Source: Agaricus subrufescens (Eukaryota; Basidiomycota; Agaricomycetes; Agaricales; Agaricaceae). Taken from it: a DNA stretch of 64,000 nt. The stretch lies in NCBI GenBank assembly GCA_029945375.1, contig CM057060.1, positions 248,001-312,000 of the forward strand, written 5' to 3'. A program made the position numbers and the translations under genes. Of this stretch, positions 1 to 12,307 are shown in pieces; the stretch's first letter is position 1; each line of letters opens with the position of its first letter. The notes beneath the pieces are model-generated. The model ran no database searches and was not told the DNA's origin. It was given only the letters and a program-made list of their open reading frames with translations.

Positions 1-1937
1 TAGTTTGTACAGGTCAGGCAGCTTATAATAGGACAAACTGAAAGGGCGTTCGTTCTGCAAGATGCTTTGAAGTGGAAACCTTGAAATAGAGGAAACAATA
101 TCCTGGAAGAGTGCTACATGGAATTTTGTAACTGCCGACGACCGTCTCTCGTTGCCCAGCGTGGAGCAATATTGGAGCCACGTAGATTGAACTAATGCTA
201 GAGCCAATGTAATGTCAACATACAGTATGAGGACTCACACACGGCACGTACCTGGTGCGATATCATCTCCGCTACATTTCTTCCACAACTCAACAAGGTT
301 GGGTACCACCACTCTCTCGATATCACTGATATCACCAACATAGTAGTCCGCAGATCGTTTTGAGTCTTTGAGGTAGTCAGAAAACGATGCGTGAAGAAAC
401 GCCAAGTTCTCCTTGTGCGCCACCTTCCATTCTGGAATCTTGAGCGCAGATCGGCACTTTGTCAGACATGCGTAAACGGTATTTTGGTTAATGTTGAAGA
501 GTACGGACATTCCTCTGAGCGTTCGGAATGTTTGGAGGCGAAGTTCGCTTATCTCGTGTACAGTGAACCCAAGTAACAATTTCGCCGCTTCCCAGTGTGC
601 TGGTGATATCGAGGAAAGAATTTCGTGGTAGAATGCATCCAAGTGGACAAACGGATTGTCGTTTGTTGGAACATCAGTAGAACGACTGATGACGGATATC
701 AGAACCTCGAACCGCAAGGCAGGGTCAGCACAATCCGGATCTCTGATGAACTCCATCACAACTTGCGCATACACGAAAAGGCCCGAAGCAGCAGCAGTCA
801 GCTGCAGAAAGTCGGTATCGGTAGGCCAGTCACTCGGAAGAGACTGCCGATATTTCTTCTGTATCGCCTTGAAACTCGATCGCAAGAACCGCTCTACATC
901 CTCGCATGCTTCCGTCGAATCAATGGGGATGTACTCCTTGCAACAGGTGTGCTGCACTTCATCATCCTCAAACGTATTCGATATGTGTGACTCGGGACGA
1001 CTGGCTATGATCCAGGCAAGAGGGGCGTCTCCGTGATCGCGTACAAATGTGCTGATGAGATGGATGATGTTGCACTGTGCATCCTCTCCTCGTAGTTCAT
1101 CAAGACCATCCAGCAATATACCCCATCGTTTACCACATGCGCCAATCTGCCTGTCCACAAATGGTTCAACGATGAACGTCGCAAATTGGGCCTCCATATC
1201 CCCACGTAACACTTCTGGATCGAGGCTGATTCGCTCAACTATGTAAGTGCGATATGCCTCGATCCGAGTGGCCAATTGGTAGGCGATGGTTATGAAGATT
1301 CCATTTGGGTTGTTGCGCTTGTTTGGACGAGAGATGAAAACCGACGCCCCAAGAGATTTTGACTTGGCAAGATACTCGGCAAATGTCTGGATGATGGCTG
1401 ATTTCCCAACTCCAGCGGGGCCGGTGATCCATAAAAGCAGTTCTTGTAAAGCTTTACCCTCAAACCAAGCAGTGACACGGGCAATCAGCTTGACGCGTGT
1501 GTCGGGGTGACAGCGTGGAGGAGGTGAACGAGCGGAAGAGTCGTGGGCAGCGCCCTGGATGATATGTTGAGAAAGTAAGGTCATGACTTGTGAGACTAAT
1601 GTGAGCTTGCGAACGAATCATAATATGGGTCGCTTACTCTGTGTCACTGCAGTGTGGTCGCCTTGTATATTGTACACCGTATTGTTACTGTTCACTGTAC
1701 TGTTCACCATATTGTTGTTATGTTGATCTCCTCGTACAGACGTCATGGTTGAATCCTTTACAGCGACGCCTTCTGCCCTTTCAAAGAAGCCTCCTGATGC
1801 TGTGTAACGTGAATAAGCTCTGATTAGGCCCGTAGAGTGTTAGTATCCGACCACTAACCTTCACGACTCCCATTCTTTGATGGAAGGAAACTCGATAGCC
1901 ACTCCTTGAAGTTGACCCTCTTCTTGCGCGGTGGCAT
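1..1937 (-). CDS. NACHT-domain STAND (NLR-like) protein, 3' end beyond window
   Basis: Fungal NLR-like NTPase, a class linked to non-self recognition and regulated cell death. I rebuild four exons on the minus strand: 1937-1859, 1799-1638, 1586-252 and 197 to beyond base 1. All three introns are GT-AG, 51-59 bp, with compatible phases; the first contains a TACTAAC branch site. The protein starts MPPRKKRVNFKEWL, then an Asn-rich stretch (NSNNTVYNIQGDH) and PPPRCHPDTR, which usually precedes the NACHT domain in agaricomycete members. Walker A is GPAGVGKSAIIQ, Walker B is GILLDGLDEL, and WIIASRPE follows. The last exon is open to the window edge, so any C-terminal repeats are out of view. No effector domain is recognised at the short basic N terminus. 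The start is the first in-frame ATG of the upstream exon. Family call is firm, ligand unknown. Confidence 0.85.
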
Positions 1938-4900
1938 TTTGCACGGCGAGGGAAGTAGGGGCGATGGTGGGAGGAACTAATGAAATGCCTTGAGGCACTG
2001 CCTGCGATGTGCATCACGAAAACGTGAAGGGCGCTCGGCATTTGCCTAAGAAGCCATTTCCTGACACACAGAGGCTGGAGATCGCATTCATAAGAGTTGG
2101 TCGCCTCAGGCCGGTGAACAAGTGACCTACTGAGACGTGCCAAGGTGAATGCATGGCCTAACGAAGCCTATTGTTAGCGTCATGCTTGTCCCCTTGCCCT
2201 GCCTTTTTTGTGTCTGTTTGATCCGCAGATACGCCTGTTCATCTGTCACTTTCCGCCTCTCTGCCTCCCGCCTTTTCTTTGTTTTTCCTCCCTTTCTCAC
2301 CCTCCCTTCATAGTTTTGTTGGTGCGAGTTTTTTTTTATTTTGATTGAGGTTGTTAGAGAGGAGTTGATGGAGGTAGGAGATGATATGATGTTGTTTTCT
2401 GACCTGATGTGTATCGATTTGGCACCAACGGTCTCAGGTGATAGTCAAGAAAAGCTGGCTAGTGTAAACTTGAGTGGTTAAACATGAATGCCTGTAAGAC
2501 AATAGTCACTTCGAAAGTATCTGAGACGATGTGCGATAGGTGAGTTGTGAGCGTTCGTCGAGAGAGGCTCTCATCTCGATGTCCTTCCCAAGCTACCGTT
2601 TATGCATCTGGGGGGGCGAAGAATGTTTGCCTTGAATTGATCCGAATTTCCATATCTGGTTCACGTGTTGCCTCTTTCCTTCGACTCTAATTCAACGAGT
2701 GCGCAATACTTGCAGCGTGGAGGTGAAGATTCGTCTAGCTCGTGGCATTTGACTGCCGTTTTCTCCGACATCATAGGATTACTTTTGTTGCCCTCCGGTA
2801 AGACGCAGACTTCTTGCAGGTAACGCTCTTACACCGAGTCTAGGCCATAAATTGACTACTTCTCCTTCCCACATGGTACTAACTATAAGCCGAAGCGAGC
2901 GTTTTGGGCCTAACCTCGCGATATCATTTGAAACTACGCCACTCTATCATCAGGACATTAAACCGTGGACCGTTTGGAATAAACCAAGGCCAATAAACAT
3001 AGGCAGAGATGTAATTGTGACTATGAAATAGGATGGATAGTGCCTGCGATCAGAACGATTGGTGCACGCACTGCCGCCCATTGTGAGACTGATCAAATGA
3101 CACCGTTTGGCGTTCGCGAACTGCGTGAACATTGAAAATTTCAAAATCAACGCTTCGGCGATCTTACTTTCCCTGTATTATGCCCGATCAATACTCCAAC
3201 AAGTGTGCTGTGTGTTTAAGAAGGAGATAGGGAAACAAACTTAGAGTAGCATGTCGTGAACGGCTGCGACAGACATGGACATTGAAATTATGCCTTCGTT
3301 CGGGTAGTCCGCGAATCATGGATAAAATTCAGGGCATGATTGCATTTATTCCTCGGAAAATTTGCACTCGCATTTGAATGCCCGTCTCTAGTGGAAGACA
3401 ATAACAAACCTCACGCTCCGCCCAGTCCAAAGAAATCAGATAGTGATCGCTCATCAGCCGCTCAAGAATCTAAAACTTAGAGTATTCGAATTTGGATCCC
3501 GTGGAGTCGGGATATTCGGTATTAAGAGGATCAAAACACCCTCTTGCTATTTATGTACTCAAGCATCCGCTTCGTTGAGCCCGCGTGCTTATGATACAGG
3601 CAGGGCTTGCTGATTGATAGACACATGCTTTCCCGATTGTTTTGGAAGGGTTTTGCTTATGATTTCTATCATTTGTTTGTGTCCTTGCGTTGCTGTGGCC
3701 CTGCCTTGGTCTTACTATCTCCCGAGGATCGCGATGGGGACCAAGAACGAGTGTTCCTCGATGCGGATAAAACAATACAGTACTTTGCTCATAGAACTTC
3801 TGCTTTTATCTCCCTTCTTCCAGCATTCAATCTATCTCCACGTCACCTACTATGGCTCGGTGTTGCATTTTCCGGAATTAAGTGGGGTGCCAGATCATTC
3901 TACTATACATTAGCCTCTTTGAGATATCGGATTGTCGTATTCTGTATTTCAGTGGCCGATAGATTAAATAATCAACTACTTTTGGACTCGGTCTCCAGAA
4001 AAAAATCCTGCTGCTTATCTGTTCAATATCAATTGTTCGGTCTTAATTGTTCGATCCTAATCAACCAACCCCATGGCAGTGACAAAATTTCCAAACAAAC
4101 CTTAAGTCATCTATCCGGGGTACAATTCGACACACACAAACCTTCACAGTTCCGTAACCAATGGCTTCACGGAATTGTTGAAAGTTTCGTTGTGGTATGT
4201 GTTACTAGATTGCAGGTGTTGCATTCTTGAGATTATTCAGTAATTGAACCAGGATTTAAAGGTCCCAGAGGCAAATGGCCCGGGCGCTCATGTACAATAG
4301 TTTCTTTCATGCCGCCGGTGATGGTTTTCCCACATTGGATACTATAGAAGGACCTTGATCGACTCCTGTTCTTCTTGAGAACAAACAGATTGTCGCTATA
4401 ATGATATGAGAAAGTCGATACCACTTCAGATCAGGCTAGCGACGGATTGATATTTACACAGGCCTTATTACCGTTGCAAGGGAACGGGTGCAACCCATTG
4501 ACTTATTTTCCGTATTGAAGTGTTCCGTGAGTAGGAAACGCTGATACTGCACACTGTCAAGATCAACCGGGTAAGAGGCGATGTTCGGACCATTTCAATG
4601 ATGGTCGGTATGCTGACCGTTAACTCCACGAATTGGAGTCCACTAGGCGATCACTAATCAAATTTTTGTTATTCAAGGTTGCCACTCCCCTGTTAAAGGC
4701 TATGTTCCTTCATTTGATTTCGATATTGACTACTTTTATACTACTTGGGAGAAAAAAGCGGACTACGCCAACCGTATCATCAGGGCAATTCATCATAAAA
4801 GATCGAGGTTGGCGTATCGTCTTCGAATCATCCCTTCCTTCCCTTTCCATCCCCTCCTAACAAGGGTTGGTGTCTTGTAGTGGAACCGTCCCTACGCACA

Positions 4901-5153
4901 GGTGCAGAAGGCTCTGTGCTGGATACTCGTCTTTTTAAACAGGGTGAGCCGGGCTTAATCCATATAGAGGCGTGGTAAAGTCCTAACAGTTGCTTCCACA
5001 TTTGTCGCCTGCAGGCTCCACCACTATACACAGCTTGATCGCATAATAGTAAACCTTACCTTCTCCATAATAGGGTATTTGCCGAGCCGCTACAGCTCTT
5101 CTACCTGCCACAGCTCTCCATTTAATCCTCCACCTCTATTCCTTCCCTTTTCC
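1938..5153. other. Gene-poor interval, 3.2 kb
   Basis: No conserved protein or RNA gene is recognised. The interval is AT-rich, with a pyrimidine-rich tract near 2,250-2,340. The longest open frame is 207 codons at 3607-4230 (+). It shows no family resemblance and has unremarkable composition, so I treat it as probably chance. The stretch just before 5154 is the CT-rich leader of the F-box gene. Confidence 0.5.
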
Positions 5154-7652
5154 ATGCCTTTCCACGCCTTTCTGCAAGACTGGCTTCGGCCTTCCATCCG
5201 AGCGCTCCGAGATGGTCTTGCTTCACGACTATTCACGATTATAATCCGATCCCTATGTTTCGTATTCCGTTGCATCGTTGACATACTTGGTTTCTCCAGA
5301 CCTGACCCTGACATTGGCGAGACAAGAAGCCGCACACGAGCATCTAGTGCTTCATTTCGGAACGAAGCACTGTCCGACGCTTCGACCGCTGGAGTAGAGC
5401 ACCTGTCTGGTTCTCTTTCCGGTGCTCGTACACCTTCTCAAATGTTGGAATCGCCCCAGTTCCATCCTCCCCCACTACTTCCTCTTTCGCCTACCTCTCC
5501 ACATCCTCCTCATGCACGGCCCGAACGTGACATTTACCGCCAGATGGATGATCTACCCTTCGAGGTGTTCCAAGTCATCTTGGGATATTTTGCCCTGCGA
5601 AACAGTGCTTCCGAACCTTTGGAGTCATTCTTGTTCTCCCCATTCCCTCTTCGACTTGTGAAAGAGAAGTGGCGGACGGCAATCGATCGATCAACCGAGC
5701 TTTGGAAATCTATCGACATGTCACTTGGAAAATCAAATCCTGATCCCCGGATTTTCGAGTGGTATCAGCGGGTAACACAGCGAGTGGTTACATTCGATAG
5801 CATCGCAGTTCGGTTTCCCGAAAAAGTGCGGTTCATTAACACGCATCTCTCTCAATATCTCTTTGGTTTGATTCCCAAAACAAAGGCCATAACGATTCAT
5901 ATCCCTGACTCTCTTTCGAAAGAATGTTCGACAAGTCCAACCTTGCCTGACTCCTTCTCTCAATACCCCGTGAGAGAAAATGTTCGTCGGCAGCTCTCCA
6001 ATGGGCTGGATCTGGAAGACTTACGAAGGGTTAAATGGCACATGAGCGGTTCTTTTTTCCATTCCTACTTTCCGGAAGAACTTGGTCTGCCCTGGAGTAG
6101 CTTCTTTGCTCTGCCATGGGGTACACTCTCTCACGTGAAATTGATCGTCAAGATGTCATTACACGACTGCTTAACCATCTTCAAGTTCGCTTCCTCCATC
6201 GAGAAACTTTCTCTCAGGACTGTATATCGACACGAAAGAGATGTTGCTTATCCCGAACGAAACACCTTCCATCTTTTGCGACTGCGTTCTTTGACGATAA
6301 ATTCTGAAGCAAATCTTGATGGATTGTTCAGGAGTTGTCACCTACCGGCCTTGCGCAAACTCAAGCTCGAGCTCGAAGGAGATGATGCAGTTTCGGGTCT
6401 TCATCGACTGGATGTAGGATGGTGGGACTTGACGCAAGTTTCACTCGAAATTCCTCTCAACACCGTGATTGTCCAAGGCATACTGGAGCGGCTTGAGGCC
6501 GTAGAACGGCTGTCCGTTATCGCCAAAGGGTCAAACATGGATGTCGGATCATGGTCCCTGAGGAAGCGTCTTCCTTCTTTGAAAAACTTCCAATTATCCC
6601 CCGACAACCCCGCTACTGACTTAATGATGCTTTACGTTTCCCAACACATTCTCTCAGATTCCATAGAAAACATCAAAACTCCTTTAATCCACTACCGTAG
6701 TCCTACTTATCCTAATTTCTTGGGATTCTTACGGATTATCAAGCTTTACAAGCCGATTTCTCCAAAAGAATTCCTTTCCATTCTCTCTCATGCGACACTC
6801 ATCGACAAAGGGCAGTTTGAAATATCAGACGGCCTCGTAGAAGAAGATACTCTCTCACCAACATCACATCCGCCCTCTCCCGTATCACATTTATCTCCAT
6901 CGACTATCTCTGCGACACTTGACGAAAACGTTACGTCCAACATACGATCATTGAAACTTATACTAAGACTCAAACGGATCTCTGGAGAACCATTAATGCG
7001 CGCTCTGACTCTTCCAAATCTGATCAAACTCGAATTCAAGGCATCTAGGAGTTCTAAATCCTGTGGTGAATTCTATAGACTCTTGGAACGATCCCGATGC
7101 CCACTCGTTGACCTCTCCGCTGATTGCCACTTGACGTGTCCTGAAGCGGTTTTGAGGGTATTACGACTGCTGTCGAAGAGCTTGAAACGACTCGAAGTTG
7201 TAAACTCTTCAGTCATCACTTCAATTGATTCTCAACATTGTTTTGGAAGACAACTTTTTGATCAGCTGGTCTATTATCATGATGATGATCCTAAATCATC
7301 TTTATCACCATTATCATCGCTACCACCATCGCCAATAACGACAACAACTCCTCGTTCACCTCAACCCCTGATATGCCCTAATCTAGAACATCTCTACATC
7401 TGGCCCTGCGTCGATCTAGATTCCTTTCGCAGAATGGTTTCATCTCGCCGGACTAATTCTACCACGACCATGACCACGACTACGACCAACGATCATGATA
7501 GCGGATGCAAGAAATTGGCGTTTGTGGGAGCAGGGTTTCCACCTGGAGACGATCTGATAGAATTCGAGAACGAGTTGAAGGAACATCGGATTTTCGCGAA
7601 GCTGGAATCGCTGGCCGAGCCTTCGGTGGTATATCCACCTCGTGATCTATAA
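5154..7652 (+). CDS. F-box protein with degenerate LRR-like body
   Basis: Probable substrate adaptor of an SCF (SKP1-cullin-F-box) ubiquitin ligase. The single exon encodes about 832 aa from the first in-frame ATG (MPFHAFLQDW); the frame is open further upstream but without ATG. An F-box-like segment lies at about residues 128-175 (MDDLPFEVFQVILGYF, then LRLVKEKWRTAID and LWKSIDMSL), the usual agaricomycete form. The body (about 200-800) has repeated leucine-rich pieces such as LRLRSLTINSE and LPALRKLKLELEGD, typical of LRR-type recognition regions. A low-complexity Ser/Pro/Thr stretch lies at about 710-790. Agaricomycetes carry many such genes, and the substrate cannot be inferred. The neighbours give no functional hint. 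Confidence 0.8.
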   Translation: MPFHAFLQDWLRPSIRALRDGLASRLFTIIIRSLCFVFRCIVDILGFSRPDPDIGETRSRTRASSASFRNEALSDASTAGVEHLSGSLSGARTPSQMLESPQFHPPPLLPLSPTSPHPPHARPERDIYRQMDDLPFEVFQVILGYFALRNSASEPLESFLFSPFPLRLVKEKWRTAIDRSTELWKSIDMSLGKSNPDPRIFEWYQRVTQRVVTFDSIAVRFPEKVRFINTHLSQYLFGLIPKTKAITIHIPDSLSKECSTSPTLPDSFSQYPVRENVRRQLSNGLDLEDLRRVKWHMSGSFFHSYFPEELGLPWSSFFALPWGTLSHVKLIVKMSLHDCLTIFKFASSIEKLSLRTVYRHERDVAYPERNTFHLLRLRSLTINSEANLDGLFRSCHLPALRKLKLELEGDDAVSGLHRLDVGWWDLTQVSLEIPLNTVIVQGILERLEAVERLSVIAKGSNMDVGSWSLRKRLPSLKNFQLSPDNPATDLMMLYVSQHILSDSIENIKTPLIHYRSPTYPNFLGFLRIIKLYKPISPKEFLSILSHATLIDKGQFEISDGLVEEDTLSPTSHPPSPVSHLSPSTISATLDENVTSNIRSLKLILRLKRISGEPLMRALTLPNLIKLEFKASRSSKSCGEFYRLLERSRCPLVDLSADCHLTCPEAVLRVLRLLSKSLKRLEVVNSSVITSIDSQHCFGRQLFDQLVYYHDDDPKSSLSPLSSLPPSPITTTTPRSPQPLICPNLEHLYIWPCVDLDSFRRMVSSRRTNSTTTMTTTTTNDHDSGCKKLAFVGAGFPPGDDLIEFENELKEHRIFAKLESLAEPSVVYPPRDL

Positions 7653-9104
7653 AGAGAGGGAAGAAACTGTGTTTCTTTCCTTTTTTTTTGTGCTTTTTCA
7701 TCGCATGCTTTGTTTTTTGTTTTTGACTTTCACGAATTTGACGATTTATAGTAGATCTTCCAAGTTGGATAATATGTTTTTTAGTAGTAGCATCTTCTTT
7801 TTGTTCCTTTTCCTTTCGTTTGCTTGTTTTTTTATTTTTTCTTTATTTTTTCTTTCGTGCATTGTCTTTTATGTGCTGCGCTCTCAGACAATTTGCGTGA
7901 CTCGCTGAACGAGTCCGTGTTACACGTGCGAATAATAATAATGTGACTATATAGATGGGAATGCCTAATTAGTTGTTTGTATATTAACTGTTCGTTAAAA
8001 AGATACCATAGTGTTGTTCCTTACTCAGAGGTTCTTTGTGTGTGATTAACAACCAGATGAGATGAGATAACATCTCGGAAGAGCCCACTTAATTTTGATG
8101 ATAAGCTTACACTATATGACACTTGAAAGATGAACTATCATCCATACAAGATCATTCAGCTTCAAGTTATTCCCTGTGTCACCTCACGATCAAACTAGGG
8201 CCTCTAGCACTCGCCCGCGCGCGGGCTTCTTGTATTAGCTACAGCCCCAATCATAATGTATCACAAAATGTTCAACAATTATCATACTAGGCCAGTACAA
8301 AGACATCACCGCCCACAACGACTATGACGGTACTATCCAGAATATGCGATCAAAATCTCACATCTAACACGCCAAGACCAAAAACAAAATCAGATATCGA
8401 TAGCTTTTAACCTCTCTTCCGCGGTAGCGAAGACACAAAGGGGGAGAAACGCTAAAAAAAACAAACAATTTCTGGTTACGATATATCAACACTAAATGGA
8501 GAGGAGAGGAGAGACTATACCTAGTGATAATTGTGGATCGGTCAGTGATCAAATGAATCTTCTTGAACCGTATCATTCCAGGACGTTAGATTATTTCCAG
8601 AACAAAGAAAAAACAGCCACAACGAGAACAAGAACAAGAAAGATCGTCCTGTGCGGATGCGCGCGATCTAGGATCTCACCCCTAAGCGGAAACCAGATAT
8701 CAGTTTCACCATTCTCCTCCACGATGAGCGAGGAAAAAACAAAAAAAAACATGTCACAGAGAACGCATTGATCTTGATCGTCTCCTCTTTGTGTTAATAT
8801 ATCATGACCGATTTGACTCTCCCAGATATGCTGATTCCTGCGTGATTCAACTTCGGGAACAGTCTCAAGGACCGGGTACTGGAGACGGTAGACGATTAAT
8901 GCTGCTATCGGAAACCAACGCGAGGGAGTGATATTTTAATAATAGGGAGCGATTGGCTAGTGGAGCCTCCCGATCCTTGCGTCTTGAGGGAATGAGGGAT
9001 AAAGGGATAGACAAATGCACGGCGTGCTGCCTTCTGAGCTTATCACCAGGCAATGCTTGAAATTAAGAAAAAAAAATGCATTTTACAACACACACATTAA
9101 ACAT
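7653..9104. other. Intergenic, 3' ends of F-box and RPN6 genes
   Basis: The two flanking genes converge here. The first 250 bp are very T-rich and probably form the 3' UTR and terminator of the F-box gene. A short GC palindrome (gcccgcgcgcgggc) occurs near 8214-8227. No coding region or structured RNA is recognised. Confidence 0.5.
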
Positions 9105-10823
9105 CTAAGCAATCTTTACAGTCTACAAAGAAACCACACATTAATCAAAAACAAAACAAGATAATTACAAAATGAAACGAACCTTTGCATACAGCGATTG
9201 TACAACCTTACCCACTTGTTGCAGTGTATCAATCGCAGCCCCATAAGTATTCTGTATTCCCTCTCGTTAACAAAAATCCACAAGATGCTCAGCGGAACTC
9301 ACATCCGATTCGGGTTCATCGAAAACCAAGAGACACCCTCGACCTTGATCTAATACACCATGAAATACTTTATCAAGAATCATCTGCGATAACCTGAATG
9401 CCAAAAATAAATGCGTGAATAAGCAGGTTGTCTTTCGATGTTTAAGCAGAGACAGACTTGGCTTCGACAGCTTGTTGGTCCTGTCCGACTAGTGATGCGA
9501 CATGGGTAATCTCAACGACGGAATAAGGTTCGATGATTCGAAGTAAGTTTTGTTCGAGGAGGGTATCGTATAATGCGGCGAGATGGGAACGGATCGTTGC
9601 ATCAGAAGAGAGTTCTTTTGAAACAAAGTGTGAATGATGAGTTTTCCAATGAGGAAGTAGACGAACCATATTTATAATCGAATAATGCTTTTTCGAAATC
9701 TGCGAGATTGCGTTCTTGATGTGCTCGTGCTATGGCACGCATACTTTCAACTTCGCGTAGGTGAGCATATTTGACGGCGAGTTTGTTTGTTAATAGTGTT
9801 GTGACATCTTCTGGCTAAAGAGAAAGATTAATTTGGCGCGTAGAGATCATGATGGGGAAACTGACAAGATTGAGCATGACTTTGCAGAGGAGCATATATT
9901 TGAGGGCGTCGAGTGCACCATCGTCGCCCTGGGCGGAGAGATTTTCGAATGCTTCGAAGAAGTAGGAATATGCGGTGGTGTAATCTTTATCCTCAGCGTG
10001 AAGGATACCAGATTGGAGGTCTAGAGAGGCTTGGAGGGTGGGGGGACAGTAGATGGAATTGGCAGCAGTCCGTGAAGATGTTAGGGCAGCCTGAAAGAAA
10101 AAAGGGTTTGTCAGGAAACTAACTAGCTCTCGCCATTTCGTACCTTGGCTTTCGGAAGATTGCCGATCCCGCGATAGACTCGACTTTCGAGGAGATGGAC
10201 TTCGGTGAGGATCATTTTGTCGTCGAGACGTTTGAGTTCGGTGAGGAGGTTGTCGATCAGGGTAAGGGCGGGTTGGAACTGCTGAGAATCGAGTTGTCTG
10301 TTGGATGTGTGAGACGATAGGGAGAGGAAAGGGTAATGATAACGGACATTCCGACGAGCCGGGTTTCGAGACTGTGTTTGAGGAACACCCGCTTTTCGGC
10401 CTTGGCCCAAGCGATGTTGTCTGTGAGGGTGTTGATCTGGATCTCCTGGCTGTTGGGTATGGCGGAGAAAAAGTCGAGGAGGGTGCGGACTGGGAGAGGT
10501 GTGGGTGAGCGAGATCGCAAATGAGCTAGGCGGACGCACTGAGTTTGGCGGTCTTGGCCTTTGCGGTGGAGGACATGAAGGAGCGCGAGAGGGTGACCAC
10601 GTCTGCAAGTGCAGCGGCATTCCTGGCGCAGGGATCAGCAAGGAGGAGAGGCCCTGCGGAAGACGCACTTTTGATCGCGGTAGAGCTGGCCGAGCTTGAC
10701 GAGCGCGGCCTCCTTGTCGCGGACGACGGCCGGGTCTGCGCTGCTGGGGTTCTCGGCGAGGATCTGGCGGTAGATGCGCTCGGCATCGGCGGGGCTGGCC
10801 TCTGCGCGGTCGAGGAGGCTCAT
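9105..10823 (-). CDS. RPN6: 26S proteasome lid subunit Rpn6 (PSMD11)
   Basis: Non-ATPase PCI-domain subunit of the 19S lid that clamps the lid to base and core. Translation across ten inferred exons matches the family along its length: [74 protein letters not shown], the PCI core [20 protein letters not shown], then [18 protein letters not shown] and LVFDEPESD. The last coding exon is tiny (TVKIA, stop at 9105-9107), reached by splicing out about 60 bp after LYAK; reading through would end RFIL at 9165. All introns are short GT-AG. The ATG at 10823 is chosen because the family starts here; an in-frame extension upstream would run into RPN7. It shares a 78 bp promoter with RPN7. Confidence 0.95.
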
Positions 10824-10901
10824 GGTCGGGATAGATGACGCGTCGGGCGTGGGAACATCTGCAGACGCGTCATTGCTCGATCTCTGCTGATCTCCCCTCC
10901 C
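10824..10901. promoter_or_regulatory. Bidirectional RPN6/RPN7 promoter with inverted repeat
   Basis: Only 78 bp separate the two start codons. The gap holds a perfect 10 bp inverted repeat: ATGACGCGTC at 10835-10844 and GACGCGTCAT at 10864-10873, spaced by 19 bp. Each arm contains ACGCGT, which matches the MluI cell-cycle box core, and TGACG, a bZIP/CRE-like half site. No copy of the yeast Rpn4 site (GGTGGCAAA) is seen. Factor identity is inference only. Confidence 0.6.
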
Positions 10902-12307
10902 ATGGCCGACGACTCGATTCTCCCGATCCCCAACCTCGCCCTCCCCCAGCACCTCTTTGTCCTCTCCGGCCCCGCCTTTGCGGCCCAGCATGCCGACGCC
11001 CGCCTCAAGCTCCTCGACGGCATCCGCGCCGACCGTGCGTGCTCTCTCCTACTCTATATCCACGCTCATACTTTTCTCCAGAAATGGCACCCTACTACCG
11101 ATCTATAACTGCATCGTCATCCGTCCTTCCGTCGGACAAATCTCTGCTAGAGTCGCTCGAAAAGGCAAACGAGGACGAGCTCAAGACCCTGGACGAACGT
11201 CTGGCAGAGGCCGAGAAGACAGAGGGCGAATCAGAAATCTCGGACGCTCTCAAAGCTCGGGCAAACTACCTAACCAGGATTGGTGACAAGGTGAGCTAGT
11301 CCTTCTGTATATGCAGGCCTCACTCAGCCCCATACAATAGGATCGAGCCGTAGAGGCCCAAAAACTCGCTCTCGAAAAGACGCCTGGGCTAGGTTCCCGC
11401 ATAGATATCGTCCTCACCCTTGCCCGCATCGGGTTCTTCTTTGGCGATCACGACCTCATCAATACCTACGTATCCAAAGCCGAAACGTATGTCCTCCTTT
11501 CCTCTATGTAACACTTATCTCAACTCTGCTAGGCTAATCGAAGAGGGTGGTGACTGGGACCGCCGCAATCGTCTCAAAGTCTACAACGGCCTTCACCTCC
11601 TCTCCATCCGCCAATTCAAACGCGGAGGCGAACTGTTACTCGACGCCTTGTCCACATTCACAACCACAGAACTCATCTCTTACAACGATTTCGTCTCCCT
11701 AACCGTCATCGCAAACGCTCTCACTCTCAACCGTGTCGATCTCAAGAAAAAAGTCATCAACGCCCCTGAAGTCAATCAAGCCTTGCCGGACGTACCAGCA
11801 CTCGGCGAATTGATAAGAAATCTGTACAACTGTCGTTATGACAAGTTTTTCTCCGCTCTTGGTAAGTTCCTTCTCGTGATTTCCTGGACTTTTTCTTATT
11901 ACGTGTGTTGTTAGCTACCTTGGAACATAGTTACCTTTTACCATCTCGTATACTCTCCCCCCATACCCGCTACTACGTCCGAGAGATGCGGATACTCGCA
12001 TACAGTCAACTTTTAGAGTCATATCGAAGCCTCACTCTCGATAGTCTCGCCGCCGCGTTTGGTGTCACCGTCAACTATATCGACAAGTAAGCTCTACCCT
12101 TTACACATAGTCTAGTTCTGATTTATCTTCACAAGTGAACTGTCGCGGTTTATTGCGAATGGACGGTTACATTGTTCGATAGATAAGGTTAATGGGATTG
12201 TGGAGACGACGAGACCTTCGCTTAAAAGTGCTCAGTATGAGCAAGTGGTCAAGCAGGGAGACATCTTGTTGAATGAGGTACAGCGGTTGAGTAAGGTGTT
12301 GTATTAG
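10902..12307 (+). CDS. RPN7: 26S proteasome lid subunit Rpn7 (PSMD6)
   Basis: PCI-domain subunit of the 19S regulatory lid. Six exons: 10902-11034, 11082-11290, 11341-11486, 11533-11861, 11915-12086 and 12136-12307. All introns are GT-AG, 46-54 bp, and phases agree. Diagnostic segments are [66 protein letters not shown], then [20 protein letters not shown] and a C terminus ending LSKVLY. Length (about 386 aa) fits PSMD6. It lies head to head with RPN6, so two lid subunits can be co-expressed. The N terminus ([19 protein letters not shown]) is fungal-like. Confidence 0.96.

Noticed and set aside
1781..2143. 120-codon frame on the minus strand
   Set aside because: Overlaps the first exons of the NLR gene in another frame. 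The rebuilt exons explain the sequence better.
3607..4230. 207-codon open frame on the plus strand
   Set aside because: No family resemblance, unusual residue mix, no supporting promoter or splice context. Length alone is weak evidence in AT-rich DNA.
10824..10991. In-frame N-terminal extension of RPN6
   Set aside because: It would overlap the RPN7 start region, and the family begins at the MSLLDRAE Met.
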